Positions 6,201 through 12,171 of a stretch of DNA of 12,416 nucleotides are shown here, piece by piece. Within the stretch, counting starts at the first letter, position 1; the number at the start of each line of letters is the position of its first letter. The stretch covers positions 1-12,416 of the forward strand of contig CAKSIG010000014.1 of assembly GCA_934463035.1 (NCBI GenBank). The letters run 5' to 3'. The notes below the pieces were generated by a model that searched no databases, was not told the DNA's origin, and worked only from the letters and a program-made list of their open reading frames with translations. The translations under genes were made by a program, and so were the position numbers. Source of the stretch: an uncultured Eubacteriales bacterium (GTDB lineage Bacteria; Bacillota; Clostridia; Oscillospirales; Acutalibacteraceae).

Positions 6201-7799
6201 TCCGTTTAACGGAATATTACGGATTTCGCCGATTTCGTATGTGAAATAAACAACGTTCGTGTTCTGATCTTCAAGAATTATCGGATTGTTATCCTCTTTG
6301 CTTACAGCAAGATTACGCAGGCTTGTGTAATATGCGTTAAGCGTAATATGACCTGTGGTTCCTATCGGAATGGTTTTGTACTCAATGCCGTTATTATCAT
6401 ACCAACCGAGGAACTTATAATTGTTTATTTCAGGATTGTATAGATTTGAATTTCCTTTGCTGACAGTATAGTGCTGCTGACCTTCAACGGGAGCGGACGA
6501 AACAGGGGTCTGATACATATTGTATGTAATATCGTAAACCGTCTCCGTTACGTGTGCATACAGCTCTATATTCTCGTTAGCCGTCTCGGATATTTCTTTT
6601 ATCTGCGTAGCACCGTCTCCAAATCCGTCGTACCACCCGTCAAACGTATATCCGTATCTTCCAAGGTCAAGGTTTTTGAGAACCTTTTTTTCGCCCGGCG
6701 TATATGAAAAATCCAACGCGCTCGTATCTATTTGCAATGTTTTAAGATACGGATGCTTAGCCTCGTTTACAATGTTATATGTAATTGATCTGGTATTCGG
6801 CTTTATCGGCTCTATTCTTTCGTGACCGCTGATCCACGTGTTGCACTTGTCGCACCATACTCCCTCTGTGTATCCTTCGGAAGTAGTTGTCGCAGGAATA
6901 GCGTCCTTAACGATCTCGTTATGGCTTGCTTTTACTATTGTGCTTTCAAAAGTGATAACGTTTGAAGCGGCGGCGTCGGAGTAATATTCATCGCACTTAG
7001 TACAATGCCAATAGGCGGTATTTCCGTCTTCTGTGCAGGTAGCCGCTTTGGCTTCGGTCTTTTCAAGGCTATGGTCGCATTTTTGCTTTGCGGGCTTCAA
7101 GGATAACGGTTTTCCATCGGAATCAAGATAACCGCCCGCGTTAACACGTCGGATCAGCGTAACGTCTTTGCCGTTAATTACTCCGTCGGCATTTACATCG
7201 GCTGCTTCTTCATTTATAGAAACACCGTATCCGCCAGCGTTATACCGTCTTATAAGCGTTACGTCCTTACCGTTTACAATGCCGTCGCCGTTCACATCGC
7301 CAGGTTTATAATTGATAACCGTAATTTTTCCGTTTTCAAACGTAACCGGAATAGAATCAAGATTTGCGTCGTAAATATCCCCGTATCGGTAAGACAGTTT
7401 TACGGGCAGTTCCTCATTCTTAGCCGCTTTATCCGAAACTTTAAAGGATAATATAAGCACTTTGCCGTTTTTGGCAGAAACTGCGCTTTCTGAGTCCCAA
7501 GCGAAATTACACGGGCTTGAAAACAGACCGGGCGCGGTAAAATCGAGCATATCAAACGCATCGCCCTTTTGAATATCCAGCAGCGTTAGTTTTTCATCGT
7601 ATGTTAGTGTAAATGTAGCGCCTGCAATTCCCTGATTATTATCAATATTTATGCTGACTTCTACCGTTGAATCAGGCGCGGCGTAAACGTTTTCCACACT
7701 TATTATTGTGCTGTCAGCAAGCTCGGCAAAAGCCGAAATAGGTAAAGCGGTGAACACAAACAGCACCGATAAAATCAATGATAGCAGTTTTTTATTCAA
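3231..7799 (-). CDS. secreted modular protein: cohesin, dockerin, InlB-like repeats, Ser/Thr-rich beta region, LRR
   Basis: A giant exported protein of 1522 residues. In order (approximate residues): Sec signal peptide ending SAFA (1-25); cohesin (30-162); type I dockerin (168-224) with two calcium loops, DVNGDGIVNGKD and DVNADGVINGKD; Cys-pair linker repeats (240-330; CxxC at about 266 and 316); two InlB/Flg_new repeats (335-495); Ser/Thr/Asn-rich beta region with few hydrophobics (540-850); BspA-type LRRs (935-1035; GDEAFAGCANLTNMNIPSNV); an unassigned beta-rich part (1040-1245); a third InlB/Flg_new repeat (1250-1320); and a Tyr/Trp-rich end (1330-1522). There is no LPXTG or membrane anchor, so it would be held on the surface by its dockerin, plausibly by the cohesin lipoprotein encoded just upstream. 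TTG 7799 is chosen because GAGGTG is correctly spaced from it; GTG 7808 overlaps that site. No enzyme domain is visible. Confidence 0.9.
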   Translation of the reverse strand: MNKKLLSLILSVLFVFTALPISAFAELADSTIISVENVYAAPDSTVEVSINIDNNQGIAGATFTLTYDEKLTLLDIQKGDAFDMLDFTAPGLFSSPCNFAWDSESAVSAKNGKVLILSFKVSDKAAKNEELPVKLSYRYGDIYDANLDSIPVTFENGKITVINYKPGDVNGDGIVNGKDVTLIRRYNAGGYGVSINEEAADVNADGVINGKDVTLIRRVNAGGYLDSDGKPLSLKPAKQKCDHSLEKTEAKAATCTEDGNTAYWHCTKCDEYYSDAAASNVITFESTIVKASHNEIVKDAIPATTTSEGYTEGVWCDKCNTWISGHERIEPIKPNTRSITYNIVNEAKHPYLKTLQIDTSALDFSYTPGEKKVLKNLDLGRYGYTFDGWYDGFGDGATQIKEISETANENIELYAHVTETVYDITYNMYQTPVSSAPVEGQQHYTVSKGNSNLYNPEINNYKFLGWYDNNGIEYKTIPIGTTGHITLNAYYTSLRNLAVSKEDNNPIILEDQNTNVVYFTYEIGEIRNIPLNGDNPFWEIQSVAGLSQQVSETYTTAITNSEAESVSKTISDITTNSSTWSLSESWNNVTTVNETWAKSVGKTTEQCRTDATTSSNTLSISAQNGGSSYHKTEDGSTVYDYNSKTKTEDKGHQFNASLNGSYTNKVEANLGASTEYGATNSYGYTNKSKNNEYNHTASGSDKDVLSSGIKCENGLEANLGLSYGYHNNTTTVTKTGTDKVTTNSKIDENTSNWNNSSAFSATQQHSSSQSVRNALSDVVTTTKGYGNSYSKGGTDSKTQGFSSTASNTTGTTSSVTYSKLESKTTTTTYNVDGKIEGKYRSILVGKAHVFAVVGYDYATKSFFTYTFSVMDDKVEEFLDYTPKGGNFDDCEYSCLPFEVPYYVFEYVNGKTSKTTGIQYITDSLNGTAKITGYVGESADVIIPSYVSDGKQAYKVTEITGKAFAGKSIRSVVLGEFIKTIPDGAFKNCTGLEEVIGSFTEIGDEAFAGCANLTNMNIPSNVVKIGTNAFAGAKSISVRAINSLSSYTEAVKLLPDGADEQINEKQKEITQEFIKSILECGAENIVLDISYIVDGTPLSLTIPEIESVEINGGAKTYQDFYVDSSAKNTHLSEMTINSHGTPIKVDSDKLTLHKVFVNGSSTALILKKDGAVLSLVQDSAIKTSADYAVIGKNIVIESQFTTDGAAGYLNVTKNFGYVNSVDGEDYVNITDGKLIKISEDEFEKYILGQSTVTFDANEGLLDSSETSNTVFYGDKFGALPTPTREYHNFLGWFTEKDGGTEVTENTEVNSTENITLYAHWELKPLSGWVKASEMPTDAKAVNTKWNYKYTSTSALSGSGNYTVLDKSSYWSSYGSWSGWSKNSASGSDSRQVETKTVTDRNAYTNYKYYIYRTSDGYGYGTKGYQTSSHGACTKYDEINLTYALPLYNSGLGLYGPYNSSMFSHGYDCYWFSGGSSYVPAVTHTEYRYRDRHMIYSYTLESSANPNGQSGVSDIVMYVQYREK
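5259..6188 (-). other. Ser/Thr/Asn-rich beta region of the dockerin protein
   Basis: Codes for about 310 residues of alternating polar strands, such as AESVSKTISDITTNSSTWSL and TSSVTYSKLESKTTTTTYNV. It has internal similarity: VEANLGASTEYG...YGYTN against LEANLGLSYGYHN. Long amphipathic Ser/Thr strands resemble the insertion regions of aerolysin/ETX-MTX2-type pore-formers, but also ordinary fibrous adhesins. I cannot assign a family. Confidence 0.4.
7128..7304 (-). other. type I dockerin module
   Basis: Two tandem F-hand segments, each with the DxNxDGxxNxxD calcium loop followed by VTLIRR. The residues at loop positions 10-11 are Gly-Lys in both halves, so the module is internally symmetrical, as in dockerins with two binding orientations. 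It is directly next to the cohesin of the same protein. Confidence 0.9.
7314..7712 (-). other. cohesin module of the large protein
   Basis: About 130 residues with the cohesin pattern: NNQGIAGATFTLTYDEKLTL, then SSPCNFAWDSESAVSAKNGK, VLILSFKV, and a final GDIYDANLDSIPVTFENGKI. It is clearly related to the cohesin that ends the upstream lipoprotein (shared NPC/SPCNF-WDSES and GDIYDxNL/GNIYDENL), suggesting duplication. Confidence 0.85.
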
Positions 7800-7811
7800 A
7801 AATCTCACCTC

Positions 7812-9716
7812 TTACTTTATTTTAATATTGCCGTTTACAATATTGATGTTCACATCATTCAGATTTTCATCATATATATTTCCGTTAATATATGAGAGCG
7901 AAACATTCAAATTCTCGCCCTGCTGTGCGCTTGACGAAACGCTGAATTGAAGATTTAAGATTACTCCGTCGTCCGTTATCATTCCGCTTTCGGAATCCCA
8001 CGAAAAATTGCACGGATTTGCTAATTGTCCGGGCCTTGTGTACACAAAAGATGAAAAAGCCTCACCGGAGGTAGCGGAGTTCAACGTCAGTTTTGAATTA
8101 TACGACAGAGTCAAAATAGCTCCTGCAATACCCGGATTGTTTTTAATTCTGACCGTCATATTCACAACCCCGCCCGATTCGGCAGTACAGCTTTCTACGA
8201 TAATTGTCGGATCGGTTATTTCTGTGTATGTAGCCGTAATTACCGTATCTGCGGTTATATTGTTAAACTTTTTGTCCCAACCGCTGAACGTATATCCGTT
8301 TCTTGTAGGATCGGCAGGTGCAGTCGCCGAGCTGCCTGCGTTTACTTTTTGAGTTTTTAATACCGTTCCGTCCCAATCCTTGAAAGTAACAGTAAAGGTT
8401 GTAGGCGCGGTTGAACCGCCGTCCGCGGTGACTTTACCTGCGTCCTTTGTTGAACCGTCGGTCAATGTAAGAATTAAATGGCCGTTTGAATCTATTACTG
8501 CGTTTGCAATTCCTACGCCTGTATCTCCCTTTTCGCCTTTGGGCAATGCGCCTGCACAAATTTTAGTGTTGTTTGAAAGGTTGAGATAGAGCGAACCGTC
8601 CGTAATGCTTGCGCCGACAATTCCTACGCCGTCGTTACCGTCTGTTCCGTTTTCTCCCTTTTCACCGACGACCTTACCGACATCCAACGCTGTTGCTCTG
8701 TCGGAGAGGAATACAAGCAAGTGACCGTTTGCGTCCAATGCAACCGAGGTTATGCTCACACCGTCGGCACCTCTGAGTGAAAACAGCCATTCTTCAACCG
8801 TTCCCGTATATCCGTTTGCAACGGCAACGCCGTAAGCGTCTTTTCCTACAAGCGATTTTAACCATTCTTGAAGCGTTCTGGTTTCGCCGTTGTCGCAAGC
8901 CAACTCATAAGCGGATTTTCCCGCGTCGCCGTCATCGCCCTTTGCGCCCACAAGAGTAGCAAGCCACTCGGTCAACGAACCGGTATATCCTGTATCTTTT
9001 GCAAGGTCATACGCAGATTTGCCGTCGGCACCCTTGGCACCTTCGGTTCCTTTTTCACCTTGTGCGCCGACAAGCGAGGTCAGCCATTGTGAAAGCGTCC
9101 CGACAAACCCGTTGTCGCAAGCAAGCTCATAGGCAGTCTTTCCTGCGGCTCCGCTGTCGCCTTTGTCGCCCTTAGGTCCGTGAGAAAGCGAGTCTATCCA
9201 TTCACTAAGGGTTCCCGTATAGCCGTTTTCAACAGCCAATTCATACGCCGACTTGCCGTTGTCGCCCGTATCACCCTTTGCTCCTTTTTCACCCTGTGAA
9301 CCTGCAAAAGATTTCAACCATTCTGATTCTGTTCCAGTGTATCCGTTAGCTACGGCAAGCTCGTATGCGGATTTTCCGTTAGTGCCGTTTTTGCCGTCGG
9401 CGCCGCTTTTGCCCTGTTCAATCAGCGAAGCGAGCCATTGCTTTTCGGTGCCTTTATAGCCGTTTTTAACGGCTAATTCATAGGCGGATTCACCGCGTTC
9501 ACCCTTTTCGCCGACTTCGCCGTTCTCTCCCGCAAGAGATGCAAGCCATTCCTTTACTGTTCCCTTATAACCGTTTTCTACCGCAAGGTCATAAGCCGAT
9601 TTCCCGTTTGACGACCCGGAAGTCGGCTTAACGTCTTTCTCACCGCAAGATGTGAGAAAAGCCGTGCCGAACAGCATCATAACGGTAATCACTACTGCTG
9701 TTAATCGTTTTTTCAT
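7812..9716 (-). CDS. surface lipoprotein with collagen-like stalk and C-terminal cohesin
   Basis: A 634-residue lipoprotein. The signal peptide ends in the lipobox LTSC, with Cys24 as the lipidated residue. Residues 40-314 hold eight units of the type SAYELAVENGYTGTLSEWLxSL, seven joins between them being short Gly-X-Y or Gly-rich collagen-like runs (for example GEKGAKGDTGDNGK). Residues 319-430 hold three GVGIxxAxIDSNGHLxLxLxDG-type repeats with more collagen-like sequence. Then come one InlB-like repeat (440-497) and a cohesin (503-634). It should be anchored to the outer membrane leaflet face with the cohesin displayed on an extended stalk, able to capture a dockerin such as that of the next gene. 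The start has GGAGG seven bases upstream. The next gene begins within about a dozen bases of the stop, so the two are one operon. No forward promoter is seen upstream in the present orientation. Confidence 0.9.
   Translation of the reverse strand: MKKRLTAVVITVMMLFGTAFLTSCGEKDVKPTSGSSNGKSAYDLAVENGYKGTVKEWLASLAGENGEVGEKGERGESAYELAVKNGYKGTEKQWLASLIEQGKSGADGKNGTNGKSAYELAVANGYTGTESEWLKSFAGSQGEKGAKGDTGDNGKSAYELAVENGYTGTLSEWIDSLSHGPKGDKGDSGAAGKTAYELACDNGFVGTLSQWLTSLVGAQGEKGTEGAKGADGKSAYDLAKDTGYTGSLTEWLATLVGAKGDDGDAGKSAYELACDNGETRTLQEWLKSLVGKDAYGVAVANGYTGTVEEWLFSLRGADGVSITSVALDANGHLLVFLSDRATALDVGKVVGEKGENGTDGNDGVGIVGASITDGSLYLNLSNNTKICAGALPKGEKGDTGVGIANAVIDSNGHLILTLTDGSTKDAGKVTADGGSTAPTTFTVTFKDWDGTVLKTQKVNAGSSATAPADPTRNGYTFSGWDKKFNNITADTVITATYTEITDPTIIVESCTAESGGVVNMTVRIKNNPGIAGAILTLSYNSKLTLNSATSGEAFSSFVYTRPGQLANPCNFSWDSESGMITDDGVILNLQFSVSSSAQQGENLNVSLSYINGNIYDENLNDVNINIVNGNIKIK
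7815..8210 (-). other. cohesin module of the lipoprotein
   Basis: Residues 503-634: PTIIVESCTAESGGVVNMTV, then NNPGIAGAILTLSYNSKLTL, NPCNFSWDSESG and GNIYDENLNDVNINIVNGNI. It is the last domain, with no transmembrane segment or dockerin after it. Confidence 0.85.
8775..9602 (-). repeat. eight SAYELA/EWL coding repeats separated by collagen-like spacers
   Basis: Units begin near residues 40, 77, 116, 156, 194, 234, 268 and 293 of the lipoprotein. Each unit is 22 residues with consensus SAYELAxxNGYTGTxxEWLxSL; spacers shrink from about 17 residues to 3 before the last unit. Unit seven is the most divergent (GETRTLQEWL). Tandem coding repeats of this kind can change number by recombination. Confidence 0.85.
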
Positions 9717-9739
9717 ATAACATCCTCCAAATTATAGAT

Positions 9740-9765
9740 TGCAACATAATCTTCATTATGTTGCA
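9740..9765. repeat. left inverted-repeat recombination site candidate
   Basis: A perfect palindrome with 11-base arms, TGCAACATAAT and its complement, around CTTC, ending 24 bases ahead of the lipoprotein start codon. Bases 9743-9763 are identical to the reverse complement of 10003-10023. Confidence 0.8.
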
Positions 9766-9824
9766 GTCTACGCGCCGAATATTACGTTGAAAATTTCAAA
9801 AACACGAATTGGATATAAAAATCC

Positions 9825-9867
9825 AAGCCTTTTTTCATTTGAAAAAAACTGATTAGAAAAAAGGCTT
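9825..9867. terminator. hairpin inside the invertible segment
   Basis: Inverted repeat AAGCCTTTTTTC (9825-9836) and GAAAAAAGGCTT (9856-9867) around a 19-base loop, next to a smaller stem TTGGAT/ATCCAA (9809-9826). The T and A tracts on both strands allow weak termination in either direction, which could block stray transcription through the switch. Confidence 0.4.
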
Positions 9868-9927
9868 TATTGTAATGCTCATTTTTGATCAATTTCTTGT
9901 TTTCATACATTTTCTTAATCAAAATAC

Positions 9928-9956
9928 TTTACATTTAAGCTCTGATATGGTAAAAT
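9928..9956 (+). promoter_or_regulatory. sigma-A promoter inside the invertible segment
   Basis: TTTACA (9928-9933), an exact 17-base spacer and TAAAAT (9951-9956); both hexamers match the consensus at five of six positions. It points rightward, away from the lipoprotein gene, and its transcript would cross the right repeat and meet a terminator at 10027-10050. No plus-strand gene follows it, so its sense in this orientation is hard to explain unless the segment flips. Confidence 0.7.
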
Positions 9957-10002
9957 GCATTATGTAAAAATGTGTTTGCTGAATTTGCGAACCGTTTAAA
10001 CA

Positions 10003-10023
10003 CAACATAATGAAGATTATGTT
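10003..10023. repeat. right inverted-repeat recombination site candidate
   Basis: The reverse complement of 9743-9763, 21 of 21 bases identical. The arms are AACATAAT and ATTATGTT around GAAG. It lies just before a terminator and 27 bases from the recombinase stop. Confidence 0.8.
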
Positions 10024-10026
10024 TCT

Positions 10027-10050
10027 GCCGCCGATTTCGGTGGCTTTTTT
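10027..10050 (+). terminator. rho-independent terminator facing the switch promoter
   Basis: Stem GCCGCCGA / TCGGTGGC (one G-T pair) followed directly by six T. It works on the plus strand and would end the transcript of the outward-pointing promoter about 85 bases after its start, before it runs antisense into the recombinase gene. The T run touches the recombinase stop codon. Confidence 0.75.
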
Positions 10051-10892
10051 CATATTATGAGCCGCATATTTTCCATACGCTGACGGTGTTCTGTGCCGGT
10101 GGAGATGATATAAATTCTTGTGGTGTTTATGCTTGAATGACCGAGAATATCCGCGAGCTTGGCAATGTCCTTTTCAATACCATAAAACACCCTTGCGAAC
10201 AGATGGCGCAAATTATGCGGGAACACCTTTCCGGGATTAACATTTGCCTCATCACACAAGGCTTTCATTTCCCGCCAGATGTTAGTACGGCTTATCGGCT
10301 TGCCTGTCCTTGTTACAAAAATCATACCGCTTTTAATGTTTTGCTCTGCCGCGTAGCGGAGCAATTTTTGTTTTAACTCTTTTACGATAAATACCGATCG
10401 TGTTTTTGCTTTGCAGTTTACAACTGCCTCGCCGTTCTTTACCGCCTCAATGGTAATAAATTGCAACTCGCTGACTCTAATACCCGTACCGCAAATCGTT
10501 TGTAAAATAAGGTTAAGCCGTTCGTTGTGTTTGCGCTCCGCTGCTCTGCAAAGCCGTGTGTATTCTGCTTTTGTCAACTCTTTTTCTTCGGGACAGAATA
10601 CTTGCTGTTGCAGTTTAAGTGATTTCACCTTTAAATCGTGCCAGCCTAAAAATGAAAATAAACTGTTGATACTTGCAAGCATTGAATTTACGCTCCGCAC
10701 GGCGTAATTTTCCTGCAAATGCTTTTTATATGCAATTACGGTTTCTTTTGTAATGTCAGCATTTTGCGTATATACAGTAAACGCTTTTACATCACGTATA
10801 TATTTTTCAATAGTCATTTCGCTCCTTTCCTCTAAAATTAGATGTTCCTTAAATTCGGCAATTGCTTTTGCCGTAATAAATGGTCCTTTCAT
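10050..10892 (-). CDS. tyrosine recombinase/integrase, likely the DNA invertase of the adjacent switch
   Basis: A 280-residue tyrosine recombinase of simple XerC/D-like size. The N-terminal SAM-like core-binding domain covers about residues 5-85 and the catalytic domain about 105-280. All catalytic positions are visible: Arg139 in GTGIRVSEL, a Lys near 162-164, His226 and Arg229 in PHNLRH, His252 in LGHSS, and Tyr261 in TTRIYI. The start has GGAGGGG seven bases upstream. A possible -10 (TAAAAT, 10921-10926) with a weak -35 precedes it. It ends 27 bases from the right inverted repeat, and no excisionase or phage genes adjoin, which favours a dedicated inversion role over integration. Alternatively it could be the integrase of a small island, with the repeats as accessory sites. 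Confidence 0.92.
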   Translation of the reverse strand: MKGPFITAKAIAEFKEHLILEERSEMTIEKYIRDVKAFTVYTQNADITKETVIAYKKHLQENYAVRSVNSMLASINSLFSFLGWHDLKVKSLKLQQQVFCPEEKELTKAEYTRLCRAAERKHNERLNLILQTICGTGIRVSELQFITIEAVKNGEAVVNCKAKTRSVFIVKELKQKLLRYAAEQNIKSGMIFVTRTGKPISRTNIWREMKALCDEANVNPGKVFPHNLRHLFARVFYGIEKDIAKLADILGHSSINTTRIYIISTGTEHRQRMENMRLII

Positions 10893-10977
10893 TCTTTTTC
10901 CCCTCCGAGTGTTTTTTAATATTTTACCCGAAAGTCACAAAAACAAAAATTGTTTTCTCAAATGCGTTATTCACCAA

Positions 10978-11022
10978 AAAAAGCGTCGTAGGAAAGATCA
11001 AATTCCCTTTACAACGCTTTTT
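10978..11022. terminator. bidirectional terminator upstream of the recombinase gene
   Basis: Long stem AAAAAGCGTCGTA against TACAACGCTTTTT (12 of 13 pairs), with GGAA/TTCC extending it. T tracts follow on both strands, so it isolates the recombinase from the toxin/immunity genes. Confidence 0.75.
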
Positions 11023-11033
11023 AAATTAGAGGC

Positions 11034-11073
11034 AAAAAATATGCTCAAAACCCGAAATTGAGGGCTTTGAGCA
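11034..11073 (-). terminator. terminator of the toxin/immunity operon
   Basis: Stem TGCTCAAAACCC (11042-11053) with GGGCTTTGAGCA (11062-11073). Read on the minus strand it is followed by TATTTTTT. It lies about 110 bases after the immunity gene stop. A further A/T-only hairpin (ACAAAAAAG with CTTTTTTTGT) lies at 11084-11113. Confidence 0.65.
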
Positions 11074-11182
11074 ATATCAAGAGACTACAAAAAAGATGTG
11101 AAAACTTTTTTTGTAAGGATTTGAACGCCTACCTATATTATAATATATGATTGTAATAAAATAAATTCAAATACACAAAATT

Positions 11183-11431
11183 TTAATCACCGAATTCAGC
11201 TTTTATTTGTTCGTTAAGTCTCACATCAATTTTAGGAATAGGTTTCAAATCTTCCTCCTTAATGGCAATATCACCAATTGGAGCATGCTCACCTAATAAG
11301 TCAAAAAAAACATCCCACGTTCCGTCAATTGATTCTTCTAACCAAATAACGCCCTGCATACCTTTGTGTACTCCGTATTTTGCATATTTTTCTTTTTCAA
11401 CAATAACTTCGACACAATCAAGATATTTCAT
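11183..11431 (-). CDS. small acidic protein, probable immunity partner (DUF4926-like)
   Basis: An 82-residue acidic protein resembling the DUF4926 family of small bacterial proteins: MKYLDCVEVIVEKEKYAKYG, then VHKGMQGVIWLEESIDGTWD, then VKEEDL-like IKEEDLKPI. Such proteins often sit behind toxin genes. ATG 11431 follows the upstream stop by a single base, with AGGAAGG inside the end of that gene, so translation is coupled and the two products are probably made together. An in-frame start at 11446 would lie inside the toxin gene and lacks that site. There is no signal peptide, as expected for a cytoplasmic immunity protein. The immunity role is inferred from position and family; no structure-level evidence is available here. 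Confidence 0.75.
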   Translation of the reverse strand: MKYLDCVEVIVEKEKYAKYGVHKGMQGVIWLEESIDGTWDVFFDLLGEHAPIGDIAIKEEDLKPIPKIDVRLNEQIKAEFGD

Positions 11432-11432
11432 A

Positions 11433-11990
11433 TTATTTCCTTCCAAACGGTGTATTTAATTTTATTAGTCCGTTGGGATTTACCATCCAACCTGTAATAA
11501 AAGAGACGGTACCATCACCGTTTTTTCGCGGCAACTCAACCCTAATGCTTATTCTTTGTCCATATTCATTTAATAAACCTATTGTGTAATTTCCGTTTTT
11601 ATACTTTTCCAAACCTTGTTTTTCAATTTCTTCTTTCAAATAAGATGAATCGCGTACAGAGTATCCCCAACTTTCCAACATTGCGCTTTTACCATGTTTA
11701 TAAAAGTTTTCAGGATCGAATAAATATGGATCAAACTTTTCATACGGGCATTTGCACGAACATTTTGTTAAAACATCATTATACGGAATATCTTCTAATA
11801 GACAATGACAAAATGGATGATGCGGCCATCCGGGAGCTTTCTCCTTTAAAAACCAACATTCATGTAATTTGAGACATTCGGGACAATGATTTTCGCTTAA
11901 ATTTCGATGTATCCATTTTTTCCATTGCGGTGCCATAGGTGTTTTCTTACCCCACACCCCGGCAGAAAACCATTCTTGTAAAAAGTTCAT
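11433..11990 (-). CDS. MuF-like Cys/His segment fused to a toxin-like C-terminal domain
   Basis: A 185-residue protein. Residues 36-63 have CPEC, then a spacer, then HHPFCHC, the layout of the zinc-binding end of SPP1 gp7/MuF phage head-morphogenesis proteins. A second Cys cluster (CSCKC) is at 77-81. Residues about 100-185 (GKSAMLESWGYSV, then YTIGLLNEYGQRISIRVELP and VSFITGWMVNPNGLIKLNTP) look like the DUF6883-type domains found at the C-termini of polymorphic toxins. ATG 11990 is used because AAAGGAAAAGGAG lies nine bases ahead; an upstream start at 12113 would run through the promoter. A TATAAT (12027-12032) precedes it. The following gene is a probable immunity protein. Domain names are from memory of the families, so the assignment is moderate; it has no export signal. 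Confidence 0.6.
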   Translation of the reverse strand: MNFLQEWFSAGVWGKKTPMAPQWKKWIHRNLSENHCPECLKLHECWFLKEKAPGWPHHPFCHCLLEDIPYNDVLTKCSCKCPYEKFDPYLFDPENFYKHGKSAMLESWGYSVRDSSYLKEEIEKQGLEKYKNGNYTIGLLNEYGQRISIRVELPRKNGDGTVSFITGWMVNPNGLIKLNTPFGRK

Positions 11991-12026
11991 TTTATAATAC
12001 TCCTTTTCCTTTTGTTTTTCAAGAGT

Positions 12027-12032
12027 ATTATA
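12027..12032 (-). promoter_or_regulatory. -10 box of the toxin/immunity operon
   Basis: A perfect minus-strand TATAAT, 37 bases ahead of the toxin-like gene start. The -35 region is poor, with an AT-rich stretch of T residues upstream. Confidence 0.5.
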
Positions 12033-12130
12033 CATAAAACAAAAACGACATTCACCGACATTTTTTAAAAAGATTGAATTTTTCAGCTGTGTATGCCGAT
12101 CTGCACATAACAACTTTTATTTCGGAAAAC

Positions 12131-12171
12131 AAAGAAACGGCAATTTTCTTACAGAAAATTGCCGTTTCTTT
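12131..12171. terminator. perfect bidirectional terminator
   Basis: An 18-base perfect stem, AAAGAAACGGCAATTTTC with its complement, around TTACA, with A and T tracts on the two flanks. It ends the serine recombinase transcript; the recombinase stop codon (12149-12151) sits in the loop and its last codons form one arm. Confidence 0.88.

Larger units (their letters stand above)
9739..10023. promoter_or_regulatory. putative invertible promoter segment (phase switch), present orientation OFF
   Basis: This 333-bp gap between the lipoprotein and recombinase genes is not empty. Two identical 21-base sites lie in inverted orientation at 9743-9763 and 10003-10023, and each site is itself nearly palindromic (AACATAAT and ATTATGTT around CTTC, or GAAG in the other copy). 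Such sites resemble tyrosine-recombinase core sites, with the asymmetric centre setting the orientation. The 239 bp between them carry a good plus-strand promoter (9928-9956) and a long T/A hairpin (9825-9867), while the minus strand, which leads into the lipoprotein gene, shows no good promoter. Inversion would aim the promoter at the lipoprotein gene. Confidence 0.72.

Noticed and set aside
8775..9602. Regularly spaced repeats as a CRISPR array
   Set aside because: The repeats are degenerate at the DNA level, lie in frame and encode conserved protein units; no cas genes are present.
9731..9736. Minus-strand TATAAT close to the lipoprotein start as its promoter
   Set aside because: It lies only 15 bases from the start codon, so the transcript would begin inside the GGAGG site, and there is no -35 box 16-18 bases upstream.
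9743..10023. The two repeats as attL/attR of an excisable element
   Set aside because: They are in inverted, not direct, orientation and enclose only 239 non-coding bases, so recombination would invert and not excise.
11113..11132. Minus-strand GTTCAAATCC resembling a tRNA T-arm, as a possible attachment site
   Set aside because: The flanking bases do not form a five-pair T-stem and there is no acceptor stem or anticodon arm around it.
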